Shown here: one piece after another, positions 20,194-29,544 of the stretch | How positions within the stretch are numbered: the first letter of the stretch is position 1 | Layout of the letters: every line of letters begins with the position of its first letter | Assembly: GCA_964035575.1 (NCBI GenBank) | Contig: OZ037908.1 | Coordinates: 1,219,898 to 1,283,897, forward strand | From: Rhynchopus sp. YZ270_cl-10 | Lineage: Eukaryota; Euglenozoa; Diplonemea; Diplonemida; Diplonemidae | Length of the DNA: 64,000 nucleotides | Direction: 5' to 3' | Notes under the pieces: generated by a model | What the model was told of the DNA's origin: nothing | What the model saw: only the letters and a program-made list of their open reading frames with translations | Database searches by the model: none | Made by a program: the position numbers and the translations under genes

Positions 20194-20272
20194 TACTTGT
20201 GCTTTCATCCGGATGGCTGGCATCGTACGTGGGTCAGTCGGAGGTGCCTGCATTAATAACTTCACTTTTTTG
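20194..20272 (+). repeat. GGCATCG / GTCAGTCGGAGGTGCCTGCA dispersed repeat
   Basis: Shares TTCATCCGGATGGCTGGCAT, GTGGGTCAGTCGGAGGTGCC and a trailing AACTTCACTTTTTT with 20996-21064 and 23290-23355. A degenerate copy is at 23500-23570 and a short one at 8877-8925. No coding capacity is seen. Confidence 0.65.
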
Positions 20273-20548
20273 GCTGTGTATGCATGTGGTGTATTCATCT
20301 TCCAACTTTCTTCTTTTCTTTTCGGTACACACTGCACGAGAGGTCTTTGTATTTCAAGTCAACTTTGTTTTGTCCTGCCAAGGCAACATAAGGGGGAAAA
20401 AAACGCAAAAAAATGTAAATGAATACAAAAAAAAATAGATTTTGTGTCAAAAAAAAAGAGGAATGTGGGACGCATCTATGGTGATTAAGCAACCAGAGAG
20501 GCTTAAGTTCACTCTAACAAACTTTTTTTTCTATATTTTCTTTTTTTC

Positions 20549-20576
20549 GATGATGTGTACGAGAGGCACATTCATC
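20549..20576 (+). repeat. GATGA/TCATC hairpin, best-paired family member
   Basis: GATGA-TGTG pairs with CACA-(T)-TCATC around the loop TACGAGAGG, giving nine base pairs and one bulged T. Confidence 0.5.
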
Positions 20577-20734
20577 TTTGAAGTTTTCGCAGTGGGTTTC
20601 TTTTCATGTGGTCAGCACCCCCCGCAGTCCAAAACACAAGCAGTTTCAACAAAAAAAATGGCCCCGCCCAGCCTGGTGTGACCGTTTCATTAAAGAACAA
20701 CAAGATGAGGGTGAAATTTTTTTCATTATTTTTG

Positions 20735-20815
20735 CATGGTTAGGGAGTCCACCCCACCGTACCTGCATCATTGTACCAAAGGTACATTGTCCGAGGGCTT
20801 TTGTATTTTTAATCC
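20735..20815 (+). repeat. GTACC/GGTAC dispersed repeat, copy 3
   Basis: CATGGTTAGGGAGTCCACCC, CGTACC, ATTGTACCAAAGGTACATTG, GAGGGCTTTTGTATTT in the family order. Confidence 0.6.
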
Positions 20816-20995
20816 AAATTAAATTACATACCTCCTTAGAACCTTTGTCGAGAAAGAGAAGTTTATTTCCTGACCGAGACTAGGACCTCCTCTGCAAGTC
20901 CGTAAAAACCGCAACCACGGGATTTACAGATTTGCTAAAAAGCATCGTACGACATGCAAAAAGGTCAGCACACTTTTTTTGTTTAAAGATGTGCG

Positions 20996-21064
20996 TTCAT
21001 CCGAATGGCTGGCATCGTGGGTCAGTCGGAAGGTGCCTGCATTACTAACTTCACTTTTTTCACG
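20996..21064 (+). repeat. GGCATCG / GTCAGTCGG dispersed repeat, second copy
   Basis: TTCATCCGAATGGCTGGCAT followed by GTGGGTCAGTCGGAAGGTGC and AACTTCACTTTTTT. It is preceded by GATGTGCG, linking it to the hairpin family. Confidence 0.6.
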
Positions 21065-21071
21065 GGTTGCC

Positions 21072-21204
21072 TACGATCGTAGTACGATCTCTTACGATCG
21101 TAGCTCTTTTTTGATCGCACTACGATCGTACTACGATCAAAGTACGATCGTAGTACGATCGTACTTACGATCGTATTATGATCGTACGATCGTAGTACGA
21201 TCGT
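21072..21204. repeat. TACGATCGTA palindrome array
   Basis: About ten full or partial copies of the self-complementary decamer TACGATCGTA in direct and overlapping order, spaced by AG or short T/C stretches. The stretch could form cruciforms. Every second unit contains the palindrome CGATCG. Confidence 0.75.
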
Positions 21205-21880
21205 TAAATTTTTATATTTTCTCTTTTAGGTTTTTTTAGGTGAAAACTCAGCCACCAAAGGGATTACAAAACTTCTGGTGATTGTAATGGGGGGAACACC
21301 TCTCTGCGACATTTGGCTATATCAACACACCACCTATGAAAACACTCCTCGAAAGTAAAGCAACCCCCAACATAACCCACTCCCACCCCCCCCCCCGAGA
21401 CCCCATTATTGGTGTAGTTTAAGAACAAAACAAAACAAGACTTTATCACCCCCTCTTCTTTATGTGGAGTTAACATCAAACTAAAATGCTTTTTTCGGCA
21501 AAAAAACAAAAGCCAAAGCAATACAGAGAGAACCAGCCAATTTTTCAACATACAAACGATCTTTATATACCCCCTCTTCTTTATGACGGAATTTAGTGAA
21601 GGCAGCTAGATACGCCTAGAGCAACCACCCCGATACCACACAGAACACACAACAGCACCTCTCCCTTCTGTCTCCCTTTTCTACACAAGAACAGCATAGT
21701 GGCTAAGGGTAGGCACACTGCGCGCCACTCCAACAGTGTTGTCTTGAGCGCATTGAACAGAACGACTCAAGTCGCCCAACGCAGCAGCCCACGATGCAGC
21801 AATAATACACAAGAGAGCGAGCATAGTGGACATCCTGTGTGTACGCGCATACAGCCTGCACACAACACACACAACCGCCC

Positions 21881-22864
21881 ATGGGCAAGGAGAAGAAGGG
21901 GAAGGAGAAGAAGTCTGCCCCTGAGAGCAGCGGTGGCGGCACGCACAAACTAGAGAATGGGAACTGGGTGCTGGGCGGGAACGGAAAAGTTGGGATTCCA
22001 CCGCATCTACTCCGATGTGCGTGCGGGCGGCTTGCACATGGACTGCCTAGAAGGTATGACACACTTTCCGCCTTTGTTTTTTGCTGTGTTTCAATGTTTC
22101 AACAAAACCCAAACAGCGTTGTGCGCAAGCTCCTTGACTCAGGCGAGTTCGAAGGCCACACCGAAGGCGAGGACTGTGCGAACTCCCCCATGCCCGCGCC
22201 CCTTGAGCTCTCCCCACAGCGCTCCTCTGCCTCCTCCACAGCGCTTCGCTCTGCCGCAAGCCCCAACCCTAGCCCTAACCCCGCGCAGACGCGGAAGGAC
22301 CGCCGTGCCTCCATGCCTGTGGGACGTGGTGCTGTGGCGTTCCAGCCGACGTTCAATCGGTCGACAGACTCGCTTGCGGAGGACACATATGGGTACCGCA
22401 CGCGCACGTCGTCTCTGATGTCTCCTGCGTCTCCAGGTTCGCCACTGTCGCCTTCACAGTCACAAGGGCTGAATGCGTCGTTTGAGAGACGTGGTGTGCG
22501 TCAGTTCACTTTCATCCCATTATCAGAGCCTGCGCGCGATGTGGTCATATCTGGGACGAGCTCGCCAAGCTCTGACTATTACAGCCCGCACTCTCGATCG
22601 ACTGTGGTCAGGTCTGGTGTGCACAGACGGGCATCACCATACGGATCGCCTGAGCTGCTGGACGACACACGCCGTGACATGCGCCGTGACGACTTCAAAC
22701 AGTACAAGCCACCCCCCAGCACGATCCAACCCCAGGCACAGCAGTCGCTCACAGGCATGGCACGGCGCGACTTCATCAGGAACGTGCACCCAAGCCTGCA
22801 CTACGATGCGCACACCTTCACTGCGAAGATGCTCAACATTACTGATTCTTCTGGCGTGGTGTAG
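21881..22864 (+). CDS. Hypothetical Ser/Pro-rich protein, possible 63-nt intron at 22054-22116
   Basis: The frame from the ATG at 21881 runs 327 codons to TAG. The middle is Ser/Pro-rich and probably disordered (SPRSSASSTALRSAASPN-like). The C-terminal 60 residues (DDFKQYKPPPS...GMARRDFIRNVHPSLHYDAH) look better conserved. I do not recognise it. A stretch starting GTATGA and ending AAACAG (22054-22116) has the form of a short intron of 21 codons; removal keeps the frame. The alternative start ATG at 22094 (MFQQNPNSVVRKLL) would remove the doubtful N-terminus. The part before 22054 also reads well in another frame, so the 5' end is uncertain. GC-rich codon use from 22110 on matches other host genes. 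Confidence 0.6.
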   Translation: MGKEKKGKEKKSAPESSGGGTHKLENGNWVLGGNGKVGIPPHLLRCACGRLAHGLPRRYDTLSAFVFCCVSMFQQNPNSVVRKLLDSGEFEGHTEGEDCANSPMPAPLELSPQRSSASSTALRSAASPNPSPNPAQTRKDRRASMPVGRGAVAFQPTFNRSTDSLAEDTYGYRTRTSSLMSPASPGSPLSPSQSQGLNASFERRGVRQFTFIPLSEPARDVVISGTSSPSSDYYSPHSRSTVVRSGVHRRASPYGSPELLDDTRRDMRRDDFKQYKPPPSTIQPQAQQSLTGMARRDFIRNVHPSLHYDAHTFTAKMLNITDSSGVV

Positions 22865-23289
22865 GTAGAGGAGCCTGAAGAGAGGGGGCATCTGTCTCAG
22901 ACGGGTGTTTGAAATCAGTTAGTTGGGGTGGTTGTGCGCCACTTGTTGTTCTGTGCGGTGTGTTGGTGAGGTGTTCTTTCCTTCAAACAAAAATTGGTGG
23001 CCCAAGGCGCTGTGCGGCTCAGCCTCGTCTTTGATGTGCAACCATTTCTTTCTTTTCCCCCTGGAATGGCTGCATGAACAACTATTCTTTTTTTTTGTAA
23101 TCTGGTTCACCAATTCCCCCTGGCCATGCACCAAGGTACAGTCACGAGAGCGCTTTTTGTATTTCAAGTCAATTTTTTTTACAGTACATTCAGTGTTTTT
23201 GATTTTTTTCATCTCCACCCACAAGATAATGTTTTGCTCTTGTTCTGGAGACGTGTTTTTTTACTCCTTCTGCTGTCCGCAGGTTACTG

Positions 23290-23355
23290 CTTTCATCCGG
23301 ATGGCTGGCATCGTGGGTCAGTCGGAGGTGCCTGCATCATTAACTCTTCCCTTTT
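23290..23355 (+). repeat. GGCATCG / GTCAGTCGG dispersed repeat, third copy
   Basis: TTCATCCGGATGGCTGGCAT and GTGGGTCAGTCGGAGGTGCC again, followed by CATTAACT. A worn fourth copy (CATCCGTGCCTGACATCG ... GTCAGTCGGAGGTG) is at 23500-23570. Confidence 0.6.
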
Positions 23356-23639
23356 CCCCCCATTATGTTCACCTCACTGCCGCTGACGAAAGTCTTCGCT
23401 ATCTTTTTTTGTTACGGCGGAAGCGGTGAACAGATCAGGAGTGTGTCTTCATGTGTCTGGAGGAATGCCCTGGTTTCCTTTCGTAGAGTATGTCAGGTCA
23501 CGCTTTCATCCGTGCCTGACATCGTACAGTGGATCAGTCGGAGGTGTGTGTCAACAACTTTCACTAGAGATACATGCACTGTGAGGAAGAGGCCTATTTG
23601 CAGCTGTTCTTTTCAGATGTCAACCTCGAAATGGAGACC

Positions 23640-23770
23640 ACATGGTTGGGGGGGATCCACCCGTGGGGGGTACACCGATTGTACCAAAGGTACACTGTCA
23701 CGAGAGGGCTTTGCATGCTCTTTGTGAGTGAGGTACACTGTCACGAGAAGGTTTTTTGTATTTCAAGTCA
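23640..23770 (+). repeat. GTACC/GGTAC dispersed repeat, copy 4 with partial tandem copy
   Basis: The full unit includes GATTGTACCAAAGGTACACT and GTCACGAGAGGGCTTTGCAT. It is followed within 30 nt by a second GGTACACTGTCACGAGAAGG ... TATTTCAAGTCAAA tail. Confidence 0.6.
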
Positions 23771-24350
23771 AACTTTCTTTTCATGATAGTCTCACATCTT
23801 CTCCCATCCACTCAAACATACTCCAACTTAAAAGCCTGAACGGGTCTCAAAACGAACCCAAGAACGAAAACTCAACACCCAATCTACACTAATACAACCA
23901 AGTTTCCAAACATCACACAGTACTAAACCGCACCATGTAATAATTGTATACAGCCCATGTGGGAGGGGGGATAAAAAAACACCCCTATTTTTTTTGTTTG
24001 GTTCAGTGTCCTGCCGGCCGCGGAGGCGTTTTGTGCACTTTTCACAACATCTTTTTCTTTTCTATAGAATGCGAGTGTGTGCCCACTTGCCACCTCCCTC
24101 TCCTTCCTTGTGTGGTAAGGAGGTATATCGAGCTACCTTCAACAGATTTTTTGTGATCAGTTTTTTTTTTCTCTCGAAAAACAAAAAAAACCACACAGGA
24201 TGAGCGTGCTGGCTCAGCCTACCATTTACTTTTTAGGTGACGAAGCACCCGTCTTTTCCAACTTTCTCTGTTTTTTTTTCTCTCTAATAGTGTTACAGCG
24301 AGACTCATGCATCTTTCAAAGTTTTTCTCTTTTTTCCCCTCACTGAGTCA

Positions 24351-24389
24351 GGTGAATCAGCATGCACACGCAAAAGGCGTTGGTTCATC
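24351..24389 (+). repeat. GGTGA...TTCATC hairpin repeat
   Basis: TGAATCAGC can pair with GCGTTGGTTCA (one bulge, two G-U pairs) around a 15-nt loop. Confidence 0.35.
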
Positions 24390-24413
24390 CTAACAACACT
24401 CTCTTCTCTTTTC

Positions 24414-24436
24414 TATGCATGAGAGACACATTCATC
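24414..24436 (+). repeat. ATTCATC-tailed hairpin repeat, weak member
   Basis: TATGCATGAGAGACACATTC, followed by ATC. It keeps the GAGAG loop and TTCATC tail, but the stem is poor. Confidence 0.3.
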
Positions 24437-24735
24437 TTTGCTTTTTCACTGCAGCGCGGGCAACTGGGCTGGGCCATGTGGTTCACGCTCAATAGAGGTT
24501 GCCACTTGTTTTTTATGTGCCTGCATCCCCATTTTTGAACCTTCACTTTTTCCTCTTCCCGCGCGTATTATGATTACCTAGGTGGTGGGGTGGGTACCCG
24601 TCTGTGGATACGTCCTTAGTGCTGTCTACTGCAGGCGATATACCAACTGCACCGCCTATACAGGATCATTCCCAAAGTCGGCTCTGTGTTTTTACACAGA
24701 TTTGATGGTCTTTTGTGCAAGGATTTTTTATTTAA

Positions 24736-24766
24736 GGTGACTAAGCACGAGAGGCTTAGGATCATC
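24736..24766 (+). repeat. GGTGA...ATCATC hairpin (CTAAGC/GCTTAG stem)
   Basis: TGA-CTAAGC, loop ACGAGAG, then GCTTAG-(GA)-TCA: nine pairs with a two-base bulge. Confidence 0.5.
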
Positions 24767-24860
24767 TTATAAACTTTTCTTTTTATTTCTTCAAAAGCTC
24801 CGAGCTTTTTTTGGCGTCCCTGTTAGTAGCGCTGTCTACTGCAGGCGACAACAACTGCAC

Positions 24861-24914
24861 TTATCGGTGGATGTCTTGGCTCTGGGATCGATGAAGACCG
24901 CAGCTAGACGCAAT
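24861..24914 (+). rRNA. 5.8S rRNA-like fragment (5' half)
   Basis: CGGTGGATGTCTTGGCTC, ATCGATGAAGACCGCAGCTA and the following GACGCAATG match the highly conserved 5' half of eukaryotic 5.8S rRNA, with the usual TTA.CGGTGGAT start. The expected 3' half (GAATTGCAGA, ATCATCGA, GAACGCA) is not recognisable after about 24914, and no 18S or 28S sequence is near. This is therefore a truncated or retroposed 5.8S copy, not a working rDNA unit. A 35-bp segment just upstream (24825-24860) is repeated at 24618-24655. Confidence 0.65.
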
Positions 24915-24983
24915 GTTTGGCTGTCCTTGCAAGATTTCTCTGCTCTCCACCTGCATCTCTTTTATGTTGTATTTTTTTTAAAA

Positions 24984-25020
24984 GGTGATTCCTAGTGTAC
25001 AACGAGAAGCTAGGTTCATC
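24984..25020 (+). repeat. GGTGA...TTCATC hairpin (CCTAG/CTAGG stem)
   Basis: TGA-TT-CCTAG pairs with CTAGG-T-TCA around a loop that contains AACGAGAAG. Confidence 0.5.
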
Positions 25021-25447
25021 TCAAAAAAAAACTTTCCCCTTTTTTTCCTTTTGAGATTGCTGGGCGCAAAGAGGGAGCTCTATCACCCCTCAACACGGTT
25101 TTTGTCTTTTTTGCGATTCTGTTCTGTCAGTTTTTTTTTTCCGTTTCGTTTTTAAAATACGTAGTTTTGTCGAAAGTGTAGTAGCCGTGCATGGCGTTGT
25201 TTTGTACTTTCTCTTCTTTTGAAAGATTTGAAACTAATTTTTTTTTGTGGTGAGCCCCACCTAGCTAATGGAGCTGCTCAAGCCTCCTGACCGTGTGGAC
25301 CTGTGATATCCTTAACTTGCTCCTAATGTATCAACCACTCGGCGCTATGCACACGGCGACTGGGAAAAAAAACAAGTAATTGCTATCGAAAAAAAATAAA
25401 CGGGGTGTGCTGTGGATATGGGGGGACGCTCCTGGAAGTTCACCCTT

Positions 25448-26326
25448 GGCGTGTTGTATAAATAATATGGGTCCGTCCGGAAACCCCCCCGTTCAGATTC
25501 ATCCTTTTGGGGTTTTTTTGGGTTTTTTTGATTATTTTCCCCACAAAAGTGCATCTAAGTGAAATTCTGATATAAAAATAGGTTTGGGGGGGGTCTGAGG
25601 CTATATTTTCACTTTTTTTCTTCAATTTTCTGTCTTTTATTGTTGTTTTTCTCGATTTCTTGTCTCTTTCTCTTAATCCTGTCATGCCTCCTTGACAAAG
25701 TTTCATTGGCCTCTGTCAAATCCACTGGGTCAATGGCAGGGACTTTTGGTTTGCGGGTCACCTTGGATGTGGTGACTTTATATTTAATACTGCTTCCCCC
25801 GTGTCAGAGTACACACTAGCTGAAATGACACGACCGTTGCTCGGGTAGCAGTACACAGAACAAAAGAGATTGATGGAAAGAAGGGTGCACTGATATGTAT
25901 GAGTACGAGGGAATGAAATAACAAAGGCCTCTGTGTGAGGAAGCTCGCACAGGGCATCGACAATGTCCCCAACGGTAAGTATCTCAAAATGGCGCTCAAA
26001 ATGGTGAGGCATGATCCAGAATTGGGCGCACGTTGATGAAACGCCTTCTGTGAGGCAAAGCGCTTCAGTTCATCATTGAGGTCCTTAACTGCTGCCATTG
26101 CCATGTTCATCCAAAAATACGTAAAAAATATGAGTAAAAAGGGGGGGAGGGGAAATAAGCAAAAATAAATACCCAAAATATGCCCTCTGGGGTGGCAGGT
26201 GTATGGTGGGTATCAAAAAATTGGGTTGTTTGGGTGTTTTGAGCCAAAAAACCTGAAAAACCCCAAAAGGATGAATCTGAACGGGGGGGTTTCCGGACGG
26301 ACCCATATATAACACCCCAACACGCC
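25448..26326. mobile_element. TIR element of about 879 bp with decayed minus-strand frames
   Basis: The left end (GGCGTGTTG...TATGGGTCCGTCCGGAAACC, through TCAGATTCATCCTTTTGGGG) is repeated as reverse complement at 26250-26326, giving terminal inverted repeats of about 75 bp. The interior holds overlapping minus-strand frames (about 25760-26110), with pieces such as AVKDLNDELKRFASQKAFHQ and EILTVGDIVDALCELP that look like former protein sequence but sit in different frames. I cannot assign a superfamily; no target-site duplication is clear. It is probably a non-autonomous DNA transposon or a foldback copy carrying captured sequence. Confidence 0.6.
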
Positions 26327-26759
26327 TGCGCCTGAAACGAGGTGTCGTCCTCAGGACTCCTCTTCGTCCGGCACTGCTCGACAGCGTTGTTGGACGTAGG
26401 CTTGGCAGGAGATAGCCATTTGACTCGGCGTGTTCCAGCTTAGTCGTCCACAGGCTCCCACGCGTAAAGGAACACAGAATACACAGACGAAAAATCGTCA
26501 TCGATCACACCAGGCGCAGCAGCACCACCCATCAAAGCGTCAGGATGCTACGATGGTTTCGAAAATCGCGCGGGGTTTTTCACAGCGCACCCCGTTTTGT
26601 TCTTAGCAATTAGTTGTTTTGTTGTTGTTTTGGGGAAAAAAATGAGCTGCACAAAAAAGCCGACGGTAACAGTAGCTTACTGTATTAATTTGCATTTGAT
26701 TTTTTTGTGTGTGGTCTATTTACCTTACCCTGTGTGCTACTTACTTTCTTCTTTAAAAA

Positions 26760-26787
26760 GGTGACTAAGCATCAAAGGCTTTGGATC
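26760..26787 (+). repeat. GGTGA hairpin repeat (AAGC/GCTT stem)
   Basis: GGTGACTAAGC-ATCAAAG-GCTTTGGATC. It keeps the start and inner stem of the 24736 copy, while the loop and tail have changed. Confidence 0.4.
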
Positions 26788-26844
26788 TTGCCAGCTTCAC
26801 CCCACTGTGACGAGGGCTTTGTATTTCAAGTTCACTTTTTTTTA

Positions 26845-26869
26845 GATGTGTGTCCGTGAGGCGCATTCA
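26845..26869 (+). repeat. GATGTGTG hairpin repeat, weak member
   Basis: GATGTGTG-TCCGTGAGG-CGCATTC: TGTG pairs with CGCA using one G-U pair. Confidence 0.35.
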
Positions 26870-27011
26870 GTATTACGGTACTCTTTTATTTTTTTTTTTC
26901 TTTTTTTTTTGGTGACTTGCCAGTCTTGGGCACTGTTGTGGAGTAGGTTCGCCTCGACAAAATAAAATTACGGTAGCACTTTCTCAAGGTTCTTAAACCC
27001 ACTTTTTGTCA

Positions 27012-27036
27012 CTTTTCCTCATTCACCCACTCACAG
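27012..27036 (+). promoter_or_regulatory. Acceptor-like tract before cyclase-like gene 2
   Basis: TTTTCCTCATTCACCCACTC followed by ACAG, 38 nt before the ATG at 27075, with no ATG between. This is the clearest of the acceptor-like sites in the window. Confidence 0.4.
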
Positions 27037-27074
27037 ACCTGACACACCAAAACAAAAGAAAAATAAATAAAAAA

Positions 27075-28829
27075 ATGCGCTTTTTGGAACGCGCCCTGTC
27101 GCTTGATGGCACGCTGGACAAGAAGGAGCGGTCCAAGAGAAAGGTGTTCCTTGGCGTCAGCATCGTCACGTTGGTGTTCAATATCTTCTTCATGGTGGGC
27201 AGCTGGGAAAAGGCCGTTCAACCCCTATTCATAGGCTTGTTCGTTGTTACTACAACAACGAACGTGACTACAATTTTTTCCATTCTGTGTCGGTGCAAAA
27301 TCACAACTGGGCTGGTAGTTGGGTACTGCGCTGCGTGTACAGTTGTTCTCGCCGCGGTCGACCTGAACTCACGCACGACGACAAGGCAGTTCTGGCCTGT
27401 GCTTGTGCTCATCGTCGACTTGCTTCTTGTGATGCAGGTGCACGAACGTTACTCTGTGGGTCTCATTTGCCTCATCGTCCTGTGGCTGGTTGTCATGGCA
27501 GCAGAAGAACGTTTCAGGTTCGGTCTGTTGGACCTCCCACTGCTGTTCTCGCAGGAGCTGAGGCTGGAGCACGTTGAGAAAACGTCTGGGTGCAACGGCA
27601 ACCTGCCGTGTCCTAGAGACTCGACGATGAGCCTGCTGCAGGGTATTATGGTTCTGTGCATCGACTTCTTTGCGACACGTGGTTTTGCACGCGATGTTCT
27701 GAAGGAGCAGGCGGCTATGGAGCGGACAATCAACACCGTGCAGTACATCTCAGGGCTTCTTGTCAGTTACGACGTGGACAGGGTTGCTGAGCTGCTGGAT
27801 GCACACCAACACGAGCTACCCGAGGGCATGACGAAGGCCTTGCGCCAACTGGAGCAGAACTTGCGCCAGTACAAAGCGTACCTGCCACACACGTGTCTGC
27901 CCTTCGACGATGTCGTGTCTGACGAACGCACAGAGCATGAACAGAGCGGACGGTCTGTGACGATGAACGACGACAGTACTTCAGCGGGGCAGTCAGGTAG
28001 ATCGAACTACGACACTCTGATGGTGACTGTGGCACAGCCGTTGGGTCTGTCCTCTGTGTGCGCCACACTGCTGACCGTCAACATCAACACGCTCGCACTG
28101 CTGAACGACGCAGCATCGTTTTCAGAGCTCTTCACAGAACTTCTGCTTCAGACGCTGAGTGCGACCTCACTGCAAGGCATGGTGGATGTGTTCGTTGGCA
28201 ACAAGATACACTGCTCGTTCAACACGTCGAAGAGATGTGGGTCGCACGCAACTGCGTCGCTGCACGCTGCTGCAGCACTCATGCAGCATGGTGCAGACGG
28301 ACATGCTAGCATCAGTGTTGCGACGGGGAAGGTGCTGCGTGGCGACATGGGCTGTGATGTGATGCGTCGCTTCAGTATGGTTGGCGACCTCGTGCATCTG
28401 CTGCACACTGTGGAACGTGCTGGGTGCTACTTTGGCTGCAGCGTTCTCTGCAGCCGCCTCTGCTTCAGCGACGCGGAGTGCGAACACAACTTGCGTTTGG
28501 TTCCCTGCAGGGTTGAGGTGACTGCGGATGGTGAAGGTGAGATTGTTGCTGAGTTGCTTGTTCCTGAGGAGCCTCACGTCACGGTGGCAAGCGATGAGTG
28601 GATGTACATGATTGGTGGTGACAAGCCGTGGGAGTCGTACAACATAGCAGTGCGAAGATACTTGAGGAACGAGGTGACTGCTTCTGCAGTGACGGATGCT
28701 GCGCAAGTGAGCAGCATGAAGGTTCCTGTGCGTGTGGTGCCTTCTGAGGAACCTGACATCCTGCGTCAGACGTTGACGAGAGAAACAATAGCAGTTTTCA
28801 CAAAGGTCGCTGCATGGCAAAATGTCTAA
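27075..28829 (+). CDS. Six-TM membrane protein with degenerate class III cyclase-like domain (copy 2)
   Basis: 584 aa, the same length as the copy at 3771 when the ATG at 27075 is used. It has the same order: basic N-terminus (KKERSKRK), TM segments near 25-43, 50-70, 78-96, 104-121, 126-145 and 185-200, linker ending NLRQYKAYLP, then a cyclase-like domain at about 325-495. Here both metal positions are Asn: Asn336 in LLTVNIN for the first and Asn376 in VGNKIHC for the second. The VN motif reads VH. ATGKVLRGDMGC and RRFSMVG are retained. Catalysis by the standard two-metal mechanism is therefore unlikely. The intracellular domain is better conserved with copy 1 than the TM part. A role as a membrane sensor or as the partner of copy 1 is inference. 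Confidence 0.75.
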   Translation: MRFLERALSLDGTLDKKERSKRKVFLGVSIVTLVFNIFFMVGSWEKAVQPLFIGLFVVTTTTNVTTIFSILCRCKITTGLVVGYCAACTVVLAAVDLNSRTTTRQFWPVLVLIVDLLLVMQVHERYSVGLICLIVLWLVVMAAEERFRFGLLDLPLLFSQELRLEHVEKTSGCNGNLPCPRDSTMSLLQGIMVLCIDFFATRGFARDVLKEQAAMERTINTVQYISGLLVSYDVDRVAELLDAHQHELPEGMTKALRQLEQNLRQYKAYLPHTCLPFDDVVSDERTEHEQSGRSVTMNDDSTSAGQSGRSNYDTLMVTVAQPLGLSSVCATLLTVNINTLALLNDAASFSELFTELLLQTLSATSLQGMVDVFVGNKIHCSFNTSKRCGSHATASLHAAAALMQHGADGHASISVATGKVLRGDMGCDVMRRFSMVGDLVHLLHTVERAGCYFGCSVLCSRLCFSDAECEHNLRLVPCRVEVTADGEGEIVAELLVPEEPHVTVASDEWMYMIGGDKPWESYNIAVRRYLRNEVTASAVTDAAQVSSMKVPVRVVPSEEPDILRQTLTRETIAVFTKVAAWQNV

Positions 28830-29540
28830 AAGGTGTGCAAAAAAAGTGAGAGAAGAAGGCCTTGAATCAGACAGATGGCTCAGTAGCCAACAAAAGAAGC
28901 AGCTGTTCATATGGTAGAAAGCAATCTCGCCAGACAACTCCCTCTTTTTCCACCTTGATTGGTGCACTGGTACAACCTGGCGGTCGTTTGCACCCTATAA
29001 TACACTGCTACGCCTATCTTTTACTGGTACAGCATGCAGTTGCAAAATGGTGCACATTTGCGTGTGGCGGCGACACTTCCTCACTCTTTGTATTTCGACT
29101 CAGTGGGATGCGTCCAATGAAACTCAAAACGTCGGTAGAAAAGTTAAAGAATGTAGGTATTATTATTTTTGGATCCATGTGACGAAATGTGTCTTTCTTT
29201 TCATATTTGTTATGACTTTTTTCTCTGCGTGTCAGTCAGTTTCCACTGGCATTGTAAAGGACAGAATATACAGGTTTACTACAAAAATAAAGAACCGTTT
29301 GCTTTTCCGCACTGACCAAAGGGTACCATCTTTTTTTTAAAGTACTTTTGATGAAACGAAACACACAGATTTACACACAAAAACTAAAATAAAGCTTTGA
29401 GATGGGAAATAATATTCCACAGAGCACCGCGATACCGCCCAGAGATGACCAGTACTTCTCCATCATATTTGTCTGGAAGTACCTCTATCTTGTACACACG
29501 CCACATACATAACATTAACAGGACAAAAAAACATAACAGG
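28830..29540. other. Intergenic spacer
   Basis: No supported gene. It is a unique AT-rich sequence with scattered A and T runs. Confidence 0.5.
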
Positions 29541-29544
29541 ACTG

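Larger units (their letters stand above)
16831..21880. other. Long repeat-rich spacer
   Basis: No gene that I can support. It contains hairpins at 16979-17004 and 17045-17059, a G-rich stretch near 17610-17720, the foldback at 17866-18012, the MITE at 18512-18630, several 80-95-bp GTACC/GGTAC repeats, GGCATCGTGGGTCAGTCGG repeats and a TACGATCGTA array. Frames here are short, low-complexity and inconsistent. Confidence 0.55.
22865..27074. other. Repeat-rich spacer with 5.8S-like fragment and TIR element
   Basis: No intact gene is supported. It holds hairpin-family members, GTACC/GGTAC repeats, a 5.8S rRNA-like fragment, a pair of 35-bp GCTGTCTACTGCAGGCGA repeats and the 25448-26326 TIR element. 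The GC-rich stretch 26327-26580 has coding-like composition but no sustained frame; it may be a gene fragment. Confidence 0.5.
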
